From assembly GCA_013398295.1 (NCBI GenBank), contig VZSF01009049.1, forward strand, positions 372,001 through 436,000: a DNA stretch of 64,000 bases, in the 5' to 3' direction. A model generated the notes under the pieces. That model did no database searches, was not told where the DNA came from, and worked only from the letters and a program-made list of their open reading frames with translations. The DNA comes from Chionis minor (Eukaryota > Chordata > Aves > Charadriiformes > Chionididae). Shown piece by piece: positions 1 to 12,300 of this stretch; within the stretch, counting starts at the first letter, position 1, and each line of letters opens with the position of its first letter. The translations under genes and the position numbers were made by a program.

Positions 1-3000
1 TAGCAGCTCTATACACTGCTACTTGGCACTCTGCTGATTTCATGATATTTTCAGACTGCATATGTATAGCATTCAGCATTTTTTTCATCTATTACACATC
101 TTTGCTGTTGTTTACAGCAGTAAGGAAGAATTTGTATCCCTTAGTGAGATATTAATGAAATGTAGATAAAAACAGATGGATCAAAATTGTGTGTCTGAGG
201 CAGCTGGTGCTTTCTATTGTTTGCTCTGTAGCAGATCTTGGCAGGACTGACTTACACATACATGAACCAATTCCTGAGCTGAAACATCTACAGTCAAACA
301 CTACAGTAACTGAAAATGAATGTCTATATACATGACTATGCTGCAGTGGGTTTGGGGCTATTCCACCTTCTTGTCTTACAGCAGCAGTCAAGGAACATAG
401 AAGATCTTGTGGCAGGAGCGTCTTTTGCCACTAAGTTGAGCTCACCAACATTCACAAGTCAAAACTGCAAAATATGTGGTTGCCATATTTTAGGAATAAT
501 ATTGTAAGGTGTGTCTGCTATACATGCTCCTTCTATCCAGAAAGTTTGCAGGAGGGTAATAGCGCTTCATATGCTTTTGTTCTGGATTTTGCCATTGACT
601 TGTGATGCAGGATAAGAACTGTTTCTGCGAGGAGATAGCTGATGTACAGTGATAAAATATGAGCTAAGGGCAGGGGATAGTATTTGGCCTCTTTATCTGA
701 GAATAGTGTTACTGTCAATGCACCTGGCTTTGACTGTTCTCTGCATACAAAAAGACTTTTTTCCGTTTCATTTGAGGCAAAGAGGGTGCGTGACTGAAAA
801 ATAATGCATTGTCTGCCAGGTGCAAAGATACGATTTTATTGGTTGAAAGTGTTAAGTCGTGGAGCGGGCCTTGAGTTTTTGTTCGTTAAAGCGTGTTTAA
901 CTGCTACGATGTGACATGAAGGTGCATAAGAAAATCATGGCTTGAGAAGGGTGGCCACAAAAGCGATGTGTTTGCATGTGTCTGCATTCAAGTACTTCTC
1001 ACACTCCATGTGATCTGTAGGCTGTACTTTTAGATGCTCCGTGCAGCAGCATTTGAAATAGTGAACTTTAGAAAGAGAAAATCGAGGTTTTCAAATCACA
1101 AATAATATTTTGGAAGTGTGCAGCTAGGTAAAGGTCAAATTAGAACCCTGGTGAGCAACCATGATGATAACTGGTTGCAAACATATATAGACAAAATATA
1201 TTTATAATAAATATATCATATAAAACTTGATGTCTTCAATAAATTCACAACAGATTAAATTATTCATATACACACATTATGATTTCATGACATGATAAAG
1301 GTATCTCTTTAAAAAACAACAATGACCAACTGATGCCTAATATAATTATTGGACATTATTTAATTTGAAAACCATTTTAAAGGTTCATTTTAATGCAACA
1401 TCTATCTTATGTAACACTGGTGTAGTGGTTTGTTTACAGCTGTTTTTATAAGATCTAAGTTTGCATTGAAAATATTTTTCTTTGCACTGATAAATTATCA
1501 CCATCCTGTCTGTGAATTCTTGGTGAAAAGGCTGACACATTTCTTTTAGTTTTTGTTTTTTATAAGCTATTCTTTTTCAATTCCATTTAGCCTTCAATAA
1601 TAAAAGTGAAACAATTAGGTTATCTATGAAAAAGAAATTGCAATACTAAGATGCTAAATAAGATGTATTGCATCAACAGTCATCAAAAATCTGCCTTCAC
1701 CAAGTTTTTGTTATCTGCTACATAATATACTTGCCTTATCTACTGATACATTTCTTCTCCTTGAGTATTAAAAAGGATCAGGTAGAATGCTGACATATGC
1801 ATAGACTTCCCGACAGAAAAAGGTTTCATTTGGGAATGAGTTTTTTAAATCATTCAATCTGTAAATGACTTATCCTGCACTACACTGAAAACAATACTCT
1901 TCCTGTACTAGCACACTTGAGTTTTCAAGAATAAATGTATCTTGTGCTTTCTTGTTTAGAACTCTATTCTCCTACCTGCAATCCCATTTGTCAGATTTTA
2001 ATTTTCAATTATTTTCATGCTAATGATTGCATGACGATAGAAATGTCTTTCAATGGCTTAGTAGTGGAAACAGCAGCACCAAGAGTTTGTCCTCCAGAGA
2101 ATATGTTTGTCTTGTGCTTCTAAACAAAGGGTACCACTGCAGTTTGGACGGCTTAAAAAAGGATGATGGTGACAACTACAAATTTTCATGCTGAAGCTGT
2201 GTAAAGCTTTGTTCCACCATCCTCCTTACATGTGAAAGTTGACTATGTGAAAGGAGAGAAGCAGGAAAGGAAGGTGTCAACTGCTATGTAATACAGTGTT
2301 GGTTTGTACTGGGTTTATGAATACCTCATATGGCATGGGCTGTGAAGTAAAATTATTGAACATAGTTCAATATATATCTTTTTTCCAATATTTTTTCAAT
2401 TTTCTTTTATAAAATATGGTAGTCTGTCCTAATAAGGGCATACTGGAGAGAGAAGAGGAGAAACAACAGTATGTGGTAAGGTAAATAATAGACAGTGGCT
2501 TACTTCTAAACCCTAATCTGAAGTGAGTTTGGAGGTTAGGAAATCTAAATAATTGAAAACTCTCTGTAGAAGAAGGAAGTGGGAAGTTTTGTATGCACCT
2601 TTACAGAGACTTGTTGCAGTTGGTGATGATAATTGTTGTGAGAGCTGGTTAGCCTTAAAGAATTTATAAAATACATAGAGACTGCATATTTTTCGATCTT
2701 TTTTTTTTTTCTTAAAAGTTGTGGTTCTTAAAATGATAATACTTAACTTTAGGAAAGCCTTTCTGGAAATTTGGTGATTGCTATTCATCCAGATGAATGG
2801 CTTTTAAAATGGTCCGACAGCCTGGTGTATTTTGCTGTCAGGATGCTAACAGCTAATGTTTCATGCTGAGGACTGAAGCACTCTTGCATGGCGTGAAACA
2901 GTGATGCTTGCCTTGTGCAGAAATACATCACAGGAAAAGTTACTGGTCAATAAATAACGTCATTTCTGTTGCGGGAACATAGTTCAAGTGAATTGTGGCT

Positions 3001-3715
3001 CATTTCTTGCCAACAGAGTGCTTAATTTCCATGTTTTTAGATGACAGTCACTCCGACTATGTAGCCTTCACATTTTCTGCTATTCCAGGTTGTAGCAGGA
3101 CTTTCTTTTAGCCTGTCAACTCCTGTTCGCTCTCTTCGTTACCCCATTCCTAAAAGTCCTAGCAGCTTTTTAGCAGTGTTGTGTGTGGCATCTCTTTTGG
3201 TATCTCTTCCCAAGCTGCCTTTTTTCCCAAGGTTTCTTTCTGTTTTTCATCTTTACTCTTCTCTTATGAGGCAAAAATGGATGTAGAAGTATGGGAAGAG
3301 GCTTTCGGAACACTTCAAAATTATAGGATTAAGCTTTTTCTATTTTAAGTTAATAATATAAAAGAAGGCAGAGGAAGGCTTGAAGGCAGTTTTAGAGAGC
3401 CTGTCAACATGGTGCATCTTTTCTTCATTTTATTTTTGTTTCAGTTCTGTTTTTCCATATTTTACCTTCTCTTTCTAATGCTGCGTTCATTCTCTTTCCC
3501 TTTTCTGTTGCCTGATTCCCTCCTGACTTCATTACAAGTCCTGACCTGTGCCAAGCAGTTTTCATTTTTGTGTTCCTATTGTTTCAGAATCCTGGGATGT
3601 TGGTTACTTTCTGCTGTCAGTGTGTTAAACACTGTGCTTTCTAGTCAGGCATATAGGTGTTACCAATAACAGTGTTGTGTTTTTTCCATTTTTCCGCATG
3701 GACTGCAATGAAGGA
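1..3715. other. AT-rich stretch with no recognised gene
   Basis: I see no recognisable coding exon, RNA gene or transposable element here. The sequence is AT-rich unique-looking DNA with short homopolymer runs (for example T11 near 2701) and scattered ORFs below 100 codons whose translations show no family motif. This is what intergenic or deep intronic bird DNA looks like. Confidence 0.6.
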
Positions 3716-3809
3716 TCCCTCCTCAGGGAGAAAGCCTCTAGCAGCTTCTCAAAGAAGCCATCCTTGTAGCCCCCCCACTGCCAAAACCTTGGCATGCAAA
3801 CCCAATACA
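3716..3809 (-). mobile_element. 5' fragment of an avian ERV-type LTR
   Basis: The stretch contains a TCTAGCAGCTTCTC core (about 3728-3745) that is almost identical to the one at 45908-45920 inside the long LTR of this window, so both come from the same repeat family. Read on the minus strand, the fragment begins TGTATTGGG, which fits an LTR terminus starting with TG. This copy keeps about 55 bp of terminus that the copy near 45.9 kb lacks. It is a truncated relic with no coding capacity. The assignment to an endogenous retrovirus LTR is from memory of avian repeats, not a search. Confidence 0.5.
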
Positions 3810-4018
3810 AACCTTTAAGCAAAGTTATAATGGAAATTTATTACCGGTGTGTTTAACACAGATTCTAGCATAGTTCTTGGTCTAGGACTATGGCTTCTAG
3901 GTATTTGTGTTAAGACAAACAAATTATATTTAATAAGAGAGTGTAAGAGGATGCAGCACGTTCTCTCTCGCCTGGTTGACAGAATAGATTGCAGACACTG
4001 ATTTACTGGGATATGGTT

Positions 4019-4415
4019 TACTGGGCCTGTTCAGCCTGGAGAAGAGAAGCCTCCGGGGAGGCCTGATAGCAGCCTTTCAGTATCTGAAGGGAGCCTACAG
4101 GAGAGCTGGAGAGGGACTCTTTGTCAGGAAGTCTAGTGATAGGACAAGGGGTAATGGTTTTAAATTGGAAGAGGGGAGATTTAGATTAGATATTAGGAAG
4201 AAGTTCTTTACTGTGAGGGTGGTGAGGCACTGGAACAGGCTACCCAGAGAAGTTGTGGAGGCCCCATCCCTGGAAGTGTTTAAGGCCAGGCTGGATGGGA
4301 CTTTGAGCAACCTGCTCTAGTGAGAGGTGTCCCTGCCCATGGCAGGGGGGTTGGAACTTGATGATCTTTAAGGTCCCTTCCAACTCTAACCATTCTATGA
4401 TTCTATGATTCTATG
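4019..4415 (+). mobile_element. CR1 LINE, 5'-truncated 3' end
   Basis: It begins with the ORF2 C-terminal/3' UTR text typical of CR1 (a 'GGGCCTGTTCAGCCTGGAGAAGAG'-type segment, positions 4022-4045). It ends with the hallmark CR1 tail: GGTTGGAACT, then GGTCCCTTCCAACTCT, then three ATTCTATG-type units at 4391-4414. It is severely 5'-truncated, as most bird CR1 copies are, and has no coding capacity. The good preservation of the tail repeats suggests one of the younger copies in the window. Confidence 0.95.
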
Positions 4416-5330
4416 GTGACTAATGACCTGTCTGCTACTTGACTTCAGCGAACAACTTCAGAATTTCTTGATTTGTAGCATCCGTGTTGTTCAAACTTAC
4501 ATTAAATCACTTACGTAAACTCAGATTAACTCACTCCTTTTAGCTTTTTAATATCATTGTATTTTTTAAATCAGAAGCAATTGGCCAGTGTTTACAATAA
4601 TGATTATGTCATTTATTAAGACTGTGGGGTTTTCCCAGTCTTTGTTTCAGCCGAAGAAATGAGACTCAGTGTGTTTCCTTGAAATCCAGGCAGTTTTTTA
4701 AAAAAGTAAGAGTAGAAAGATCAGCTACGCAGACTGGCTTTTCCTGTGCTAAAAGGGTTATCTGGCCCACTCTCTTTTTAGTCTTGTTAGAAATATCTTT
4801 TTTACATTGTGGTTAATCCACTTTTTTTTTGTGTTCTTATTTAAAACAGTCAGTTCATTAAAAATAATGCCTCAATGCAGATTAATGGCTTGTAATGATT
4901 TTGGCCTGATCAACTACTTATTTCTATTACAGAGATGGTGACTATTGGCAGGAGTAATAAATATACCATAAATTGCAGGGTCAGATCATTAACTGCAGTT
5001 GTTATGCCTCTAATATTTTATCTGCTTCATCACTCCTCTGTCTACAAACCTGTCTTGGGTAGGAAAATTTTTAATAGCTGCCCTACCTTTTAAAAATCAA
5101 ACTGGATTGTCCTTCAGCTAAAGAATTTTGCCTCCGATATAAACTGGTCTGAGTACAGGAGGGGACTGTTCAATCATGCACAAGTGACGACTTAAAATCT
5201 TGCATCTGTCAGCCCTACAGAGTAAAAAAATGTGGACTTGACAGTAAAATTTCCTGGATGTCCAGTGCAGCCACACAACTCAGCTTCTGGTTCTCTAAGA
5301 GTCTGAAAGACGGAACAGTATGCTTATGGG

Positions 5331-5413
5331 TTGTTGGGGTTTTGTTTGTTTGTTTTTGTCTGTTTGTTTGGCGGTTTTTTTTGTTTTGGTTTTGTTTTGT
5401 GCCTTTTTTTTTT
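5331..5413 (+). repeat. T/G-rich low-complexity tract (TTTG-like)
   Basis: The tract is built almost only of T and G, with repeated GTTT and TTTG units and a terminal T run. It produces apparent ORFs on both strands (5215-5457 and 5258-5473) that are low-complexity artefacts. Similar T/G tracts recur at 8121-8190 and 47394-47445. Confidence 0.8.
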
Positions 5414-5710
5414 AAGAAACATCTTAAATGCATTTTCTGTAATTTTCTTTTCCTCAAACCTTTTTCCAGTTAGAAAAGCCTAATTATTTTCATAAACCAT
5501 TTTCTCTCCACAATGTTCCAACATTTTAGAATAACTTCCCCCTCCCCCGAAACATGTAAAATAATGTATTAGAAGTATTTTTAATGCTTTCTGGGACTGT
5601 CTGCATAATTCGCAATTAAGTAATGCTCCTCGCAAAAAATTATGGTGATGATATATTTGATCAAAAAAACTCAGGTTTTTTTACCTTAAGAGTACATGTA
5701 TGTCTGTATT

Positions 5711-5770
5711 GTAACATATATTTATATATATTTTATATATATTATTTATACATATATATACACACATACA
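5711..5770. repeat. Degenerate TA/TATT microsatellite with a short CA end
   Basis: Alternating TATATA blocks interrupted by TTT and TTA end in a short ACACACA stretch. It is a degenerate (TA)n/(CA)n compound microsatellite with no other function visible. Confidence 0.8.
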
Positions 5771-6996
5771 GATACAAACAGTCTGGAATTAAGCTGGAAA
5801 CAAATTTCCATATGCTTGACTTTGCTTTTTGATAATGCATGTATATATATTATTTAATGCACACTAATAAAACTCTCCTGTGAAATAAAAAAATATGCAT
5901 TTTCTCTGGAGCTTATGGTTTATTGTATAAAATCTGAGTGCATCACAAAGATTTCATATTGACACCACTCCAGAAAGTGAAGTATCTATTTTATAAGCAA
6001 GTGACTTGGTCCAGAATTCTACATTCTCTTAAATTTGTCTCCCACTTTGTGGTTCCTAGGCCCTGAATTTTGATGTTTTAGCTTAAATTAGATTTCTTTA
6101 CACTGAATTCAGCTGCTGCTGTGAATCATAAGAATTTTGAAAAATCTGAGCTGAGGATCAATTACAGTTGACTACATTTCCGAAACACAGTAGATTATCT
6201 TGCTTCCTTCCCTGGATGTTATGTGTTAAGTACATGGAGTGAAGCAAGAGTGATACAGTGAAGAAGGTTATACATCTCTAACTAGCTTGGTGCTCCTAGA
6301 CACACAGGAGATAGGAAAGTAGCAGATGATGAATGACAGGAGAGCTACTGTAGAGGGAAGTTTTTCAAGGTGGTGGAGATGGAGCTCAGACCACTGCCTC
6401 TTATTTCACTAAGGCAGTTAAAAAAACCAGAAAAAAAATCAGGTACAGTTGGAAGTACCTCTTTTGGGAGGTGGGGGTGAGGGCAGGTAGATGGTAAAAT
6501 AAGAATAAGGGTGAGCTTTTCTACTGCAGTCGAGAATCTTGAAATTCTCCTAACTATCTTTCCCCTGCTGATAAGGAAAGGCGAGTAAACTTTTGTCAGA
6601 TGGAGGAGTCACAATATTTTGAAGGTGTTGGACTGGAGAATATAACATAAAAGCTCTGGGCATTTCGCTACCAGCTTAGATATCCTATATTAATTTCCCT
6701 TTACAAACTTAACATTCCAAAAGTGAGAGTTTAGTTTAAATGTGAAATCATCTTTTTTAACTGAAAAAAGAGTCTTTTGTCTGAGCTGTCACTGCTGCAT
6801 AATTTATCCTGCATTTATTACGATGTACATTCAGTCACTATTCATTTTTTATTTCCTAGGGTTAATTAGAGTTTTAAAATATACTTACTCCCCCACTGCT
6901 ACATAATTACAGCTTATAATGAATTATCTCTGAGTTTTGAATGGTTACTGTGGCTTCTCATAGTCTAACAGATAAACCTGGAAATAGGAAGCACAT

Positions 6997-7075
6997 GTTG
7001 CTGCCTGCGGCAGGGGGGGTTGGACTAGATGAACTTCAAAGGTCCCTTCCAATCCAAAGCATTCTGTAATTCTAT
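6997..7075 (+). mobile_element. CR1 LINE, extreme 3' end fragment
   Basis: Only the last 80 or so bases of a CR1 are present: a 'GGCAGGGGGGGTTGGACTAG' segment, then a GGTCCCTTCCAATCC motif and a decayed ATTCTGTAATTCTATG tail. It is more diverged from the usual CR1 tail than the copy at 4019-4415. Confidence 0.9.
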
Positions 7076-7545
7076 GTATCAATATCGTGGTCACATTCGC
7101 AGGTACTGTGCTGCCTATTGAGTTCTTCTTTTATAATAACTACTTTTAAAAAAAGTTATTTTAGCTGGGATCACTTGCAGCTACTATTTTCACCACTGCC
7201 TTCAGGTGTTAGGAGGACTTCAGGGGTAGGAGCTCCATGTAAGCTAAGGTCTGGACAGCTATTTTAATCCATAGGAGAGGGGATTGGTGACTCCTGACCC
7301 CACAATTTGCTGGGAAGGGGGGTCCTTTCCCTCATGGGATGCTCAGGGTTCTTCTTGGGGGGAGTGTGATGTGGGAGTGGTGATGTCAGCATAGGCAGGC
7401 TGCAGTGTTTCTGTTTGGATTTCAGCATCAGCCTAGCAGTTGCAGTGGGTGGACACTATTTTCTTTCAGCAGGACACAGTCTCATTGCAGTTCTCAGAAA
7501 AAATGGCGCACTTATAAAGTGGTAATTCTTTTGAAAGATGATGTG
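7076..7545. other. Unannotated stretch
   Basis: Mixed-composition DNA with a G-rich patch around 7300-7380. I recognise no gene, RNA or repeat in it. Confidence 0.5.
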
Positions 7546-7663
7546 GTTAAAAATGTGTATCTCTGTGATGACAACATTTTGTGATGGTTAAAAACATGTA
7601 TTTCCATGATGAATACACAAAATGTGTATTTCTGTTGTCATCTCAGAAATACACGTTTTTAAC
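7546..7663. repeat. Inverted/direct repeat cluster with a strong hairpin
   Basis: A 30-nt arm at 7546-7575 is matched by its reverse complement at 7634-7663 with about 3 mismatches. A second direct copy of the arm lies at 7584-7610 (about 22 of 27 identical). Nested inside is a hairpin whose 11-nt arms, GTGTATTTCTG (7624-7634) and CAGAAATACAC (7644-7654), are perfectly complementary around a 9-nt loop. The stem extends to 16 pairs with one G:T pair (7619-7634 with 7644-7659). I do not recognise the family. It could be a MITE remnant, a local inverted duplication, or a hairpin RNA if transcribed. Confidence 0.75.
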
Positions 7664-9048
7664 TGTTTTCACTTTTGAAATTACACATTAGTCCTGACCC
7701 TGTAAAAAAGGTTAAGAAACATGCAATTTTAAGACCCTATAGAAGATGCTATCCTAAATCATAACCGTTTTCTACTCTCTTGGCACACAACAGTCATTTT
7801 GTCCTTTGAGATTAAAATTCAGTTCTGAACCCAGAAACCTCCTTGCAGTTTTTGTAGATTTTCTTGGCTTTTCATCTTATGAAGTTGGGTTGTCCTACAG
7901 ACAAAATGACCAGTTTTTTCCTGTGGTCAAACAGCTTTCCAGTCTTCATACAGTGCTGAAGGGAAAAGTAAAACTATTTTGTTCTTTGAAGGAAACAGTT
8001 CACCTGTACAAACAGGGAAGAGGGACACTCTCTCTAAAGGAGATATGTCCTTCAGTGGAGTTTGTATTTTGACAAAATGTTATCTGAATACTCAAACATG
8101 TTTTTCTAGGTGTTCTTAAACTGTTTTTTGTTTTGTTTGTTTGTTTTGTGTTGTGGGGTTTGGTTTTTTTGATTTTGTTTTTTAATCTAAAGGAGTTCCT
8201 CTTGCATTCTGTTGCATTCTTTCCTTCTGCTAATGTGCAATATAGTATGTTGTTACTTCCCTAGTAGCATGCCAAGCTGATAAAATCATCCTTTATGTGG
8301 AAAACTGTGAATAAGAAATTTGAATCTTCTCATTGTTATTAGGAACAGAAAGCTGCCTTTAAAAAGAAACCAAATGATTGATTCAACTGTAGAAGGATTT
8401 TTATTGTTATTTTTATATCCTTTTAATCAGTGGATCTTTAATGACTAGCAGAAGATTCTCAGATTGGGCTATACATCTTGTTATGCTGCCCTATAAGAGC
8501 TATAGCCCTATAAGCTATAAGAACAAGAATATAATTTAAATATTTCTCTGAGAACACTGAGAATAACAAAGCCTTACTATAAATCAATTGCAAGTATGTC
8601 TTTGAATTGGAATAAGTTAGAGGAGCAATAATGAGTGCTTTTGGAAGTAGTGATGGCGCAAAAATAACATTATTAATGTCTTTGTTTAAATCTTTATTTG
8701 ACTCCTTATTCTTGTCGTTTGATTCATACAAAAGAAACTCCAACACTAGCCTGGAAGAACATTTCAGTTACAGAGAGGTGAATGGTAGCCAAAGTAGGGG
8801 CTTCAGGCAAAGTCAGTGCTCATTTTTAATTGTTTCACAAATGGAAGTTTTCCTTTCTGGTCAGTGAGAGTGAGAATCTGGCACCTGGCTTTTGACAGTG
8901 TCAGAAACATAAAGGCTAACAAGATAGGTGCTAGAGACACCATTTGCCAACACCTGCCTTTCATGTTCCTTTATTTAAATGCGAGAACACTGGCACTATA
9001 CTTCCAAGTAAATCTCCATTTGCTCTTGAGTGTGTGTAGCTGAGTGCC
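7664..9048. other. AT-rich stretch with no recognised gene
   Basis: It contains the T/G-rich tract at 8121-8190 and a small cluster of CTATAAG-type words at 8490-8525. The ORFs here (up to 95 codons) show no protein-family motif. Nothing else is recognised. Confidence 0.5.
8121..8190 (+). repeat. T/G-rich low-complexity tract
   Basis: Repeated TTTG/GTTT units with T runs, similar in make-up to the tracts at 5331-5413 and 47394-47445. Confidence 0.75.
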
Positions 9049-9327
9049 TTACCCCATCACATCCTCAATCCTGAGACTCCTCTGACATCAGTTGCATCAG
9101 ACACTGGTATCTTGGTACAGGTAGTCTCTGCAGGTCCCAAAACTCTTCTGTCCTCTGTGCCAAACCATCCTGCCTTATGGTTTTGAACAGACACTCTGCC
9201 TCTAAGAGGCCGTTCTCTGCTTGTCTGAGGCTAGCAGTAAGCAAGCCAAAGTAGTCCAGCAACGCTTCAGCTTGGAATAATAGTAGATGTACACCTTACC
9301 TGAGATCCCTTGTAGGGACATATGTTT
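9049..9327 (-). other. Candidate exon pair (splice-site pattern only)
   Basis: On the minus strand a polypyrimidine tract ending TTTTTTTCTGCAG stands just before 9327. It is followed by 28 nt and a consensus donor CAG|GTAAGG at 9300/9299. About 68 nt further on, an acceptor-like CTCAG near 9232 opens an ORF reading RQAENGLLEAECLFKTIRQD... that ends in EESQD plus a stop. A second donor-like GGG|GTAAGG lies at 9049. The peptide is leucine- and glutamate-rich and helix-prone, but I do not recognise it. The 68-nt intron would be very short. It may be a non-coding RNA exon set or chance. Confidence 0.15.
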
Positions 9328-12300
9328 CTGCAGAAAAAAACCTAACTAAATCAAAGGCATTCGTCTGATAAACCAAAGTCAGTTCTAACAGGAGATTTGT
9401 TCAAAATCTTGGTATGATGGAAAAAAGAGGTTGAACAAAAATTCACCAAGTTGTCACTTTGGGGAACATCTCCAAAGAATCGTTCTTGACTCCTTTTTAT
9501 TTTCACACCAACTTGCTTATATAGTTGTTAAATTAAAGCGCATAGCCATTATGACTCTATTATAAAGGCAGGGCACCGAATTCAGTTGATTTAAGCATAG
9601 AGACATTTGTATTTATGGAAGAAAAAAGTTAGCTTTGTACATACAACTGAATTATTTTAAAGTCAAAACAAATTGTCTCATGAATATTGTTTGAATGTAT
9701 CAAATCGACTTACTTTATTCTACTTAGTCAAAACACCTTTCAGTCCTAACAAAATGACACATAACAGGCTCATTACCTTTCTGTCTAATGAACAAAGATA
9801 AATTGTCTTCAATGTCAAAGTCAAATCATTCTCATATCATTTTACACAGTAGTCCCTAGAAGCACCTTTAACTTCTTCAGTTTAAATCTTGTTGTTCTAC
9901 TTAAAAATACTGAAAACTTTCATCGTCTGTGTACATCTTGAGCACGTACTTAAATATTTGCTAGAATATCTTCCTAAAATAAGGACATACAAGCATGCAT
10001 TCAAGTGTTTTGGGTTTTTTTAGATCTTGGGTGGAAATGGCATGTGTTTTGCACAGCTGGTGCTCAGAACTAGAGTACAGATTAATATTCCTGCCTACAG
10101 AAAGAAGCTTGATTTAGGTAACATCTCAAGATACAGTCGTGCAGATTGCAGTGCTCGGTGCAGTTCTGGAAGAAGTTCCCTGGAAAATATCTATGTTATT
10201 TATTATTCCAGACTGTGTGAAGCAGACTTGGTTTCTGGCCTGAGACTGGACAAGGCTTTTATTGACCTTTTGCTGTTCCTGGAGTAGATGTTCATGGGCT
10301 GTGATCTCGGTGTGTCTGGAGATGGGGTTATTAATATTAAAAAGAGTTCTAAAAGAATTTGTAAATAGCTTTAGGCAAACCAACAGCAGTTTGTCTTCAA
10401 CATTATCCGTCTGAATAATGTGAAGGCTGTAGGTCTCAACTAACACTATTATGCCTTCATGTGAGCCATGGTACGCATTGAAGTTATCCTTAGCTGATAT
10501 AAATGAATGGATGCAGACAGGAATTTGTAACTTGTTTCATTGTGAGAGTATTTTATCATTGTTAAAAAGTTAATTATATATTTCTTTCTTGCTGAAAATG
10601 ATTAGGCGTGTGTGAAAACTTGCTTTTTAAATATTTTTTCTAGAGCAATTCCTTAAAACAATTTTTATTTAAGATAATTTTTGTAGGAGGTTTTAAAAAA
10701 TAAATATTTAGAATCAGAATTTTCAATAAAAATTATATAAATCTGAATGATACCCTTTTCTTAAACAAATGTATCACAATGCAAAGAGAACCAACTACTT
10801 CAGCCTTCCTTTTGGACATGTTTTATGTTATCAGAATTGTGGAGAAGGTCCACCTTAGTTCAGCTAGTGCTACAGAAGGGCTCTGAAGTTTTAAATTTAG
10901 CTGTTTTCTTTTTTTAAAAAAAATAAAAATCAGTGGTTGATCTTTCAGGGCAAGAAGAATTTAAAAAGCAATATATTGATAATACTGCTTATTTTATATT
11001 TTATTTTTTATTAGTAAACTTTGAAGAAACTTTACAAGACCAGTTTGTGGGTTTGTTTTTTTTTTTTTTAATTATTGGTAAATAATACTCAACCCTCAAT
11101 TTTATTGTGATGAAGACCTTAAGGACGGCTTGTGAGCCTGAGAGACCCCTATTTTTTACAAATATACTAGTTGGTGTTGTAGAAGAAATTGCTTCCACCT
11201 CCAAACCTTAAACTGTCACAGATACAAGAAGATTCTTCCCAAAATGTGAGATCGCAAGACATGTTTACGTATGAAAGAGATAATGCTAAATAAAGAAAAA
11301 AAAAAAATTAGTGTGGAGATCTCCACTCCCATTGAAGCCAGAAATTAAACTGTTAATTTTACAACAGGAAAGATCTGATCCTCAGTGCTTCAAAAATTAC
11401 ACTTTAAGCAGTAAACGTCCACACTGATTTTCAAGCAGGAATAGCAAAAAAATATTCATGTTCACAAAAATACTAAACTGTAAATAACAAAGTCTTGTCA
11501 GAATTGACTCCTAGACTGATACGGTAGATTATCCCCAAAGGCACTGCATGTATTTCTCCCATACACATTTATATTACTCCTTAGATGAGAGCAGAACGAT
11601 TTCACCCTCTTACGATTTCATTCTCTTATTTTGTTACTTTTTTATACCAATTATATGGTTCTTGTATGAAACATTTTCTGACGTGAATTTTACCAGTGGT
11701 ACGTGAGAGCTTTTCCACTTAATGAAAATTATTCTGTTTGCATAATGAAAAGCAATTGCAGTCTTCTTAAAACAATGATCTCTTGTACTGAAGAAAATGT
11801 AACGAATATAGCTTTGACGTAGTCAAAATTAAGTAGCTATTTTAGGTTATTTCAAACTTACTTATGTCTCTAAAAAAATTACTTTAGCACTTGACCAAAA
11901 ATGTATACCCAGATTTTGCCAAGCAAAATTACAATTTTCTTTACCTGTTGTCCAGCACACAGTTTGGCATGTCTATCGATTTTTTTTAATCCACTTTTAA
12001 ATTGTTATGTTTCCATCATCCATGCTAGTTGTATAAGGAAAAAAAATGTTTTCTTTGACTCTAAAAACATAAACAGATCTTTCTTATCAATTAGATTTTG
12101 CATCATGCTTTCTGTATATGGTCATGGTCTCTTTTCTCTCTTTGGAAGAGAGAGAGTGAGGATCTTCTGAGGAGCTCGGAGGGTGTTCCCACTCTTCCAG
12201 AGCAAACAAAGTGTGAAGCACCCTGTAAAAAGTGAACAGTTTCAGAAGGGAAGTTTTAGAGCGGTGCTCTTCTGCTGCAGGAAAATAATTAACGAAACTT

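Larger units (their letters stand above)
4416..6996. other. AT-rich stretch with simple repeats only
   Basis: No exon, RNA gene or transposable element is recognised apart from the T/G-rich tract at 5331-5413 and the TA-rich tract at 5711-5770, listed separately. ORFs in this interval are short or follow the low-complexity tract. Confidence 0.55.

Noticed and set aside
5215..5473. 80- and 71-codon ORFs on opposite strands
   Set aside because: Both are translations of the T/G-rich low-complexity tract.
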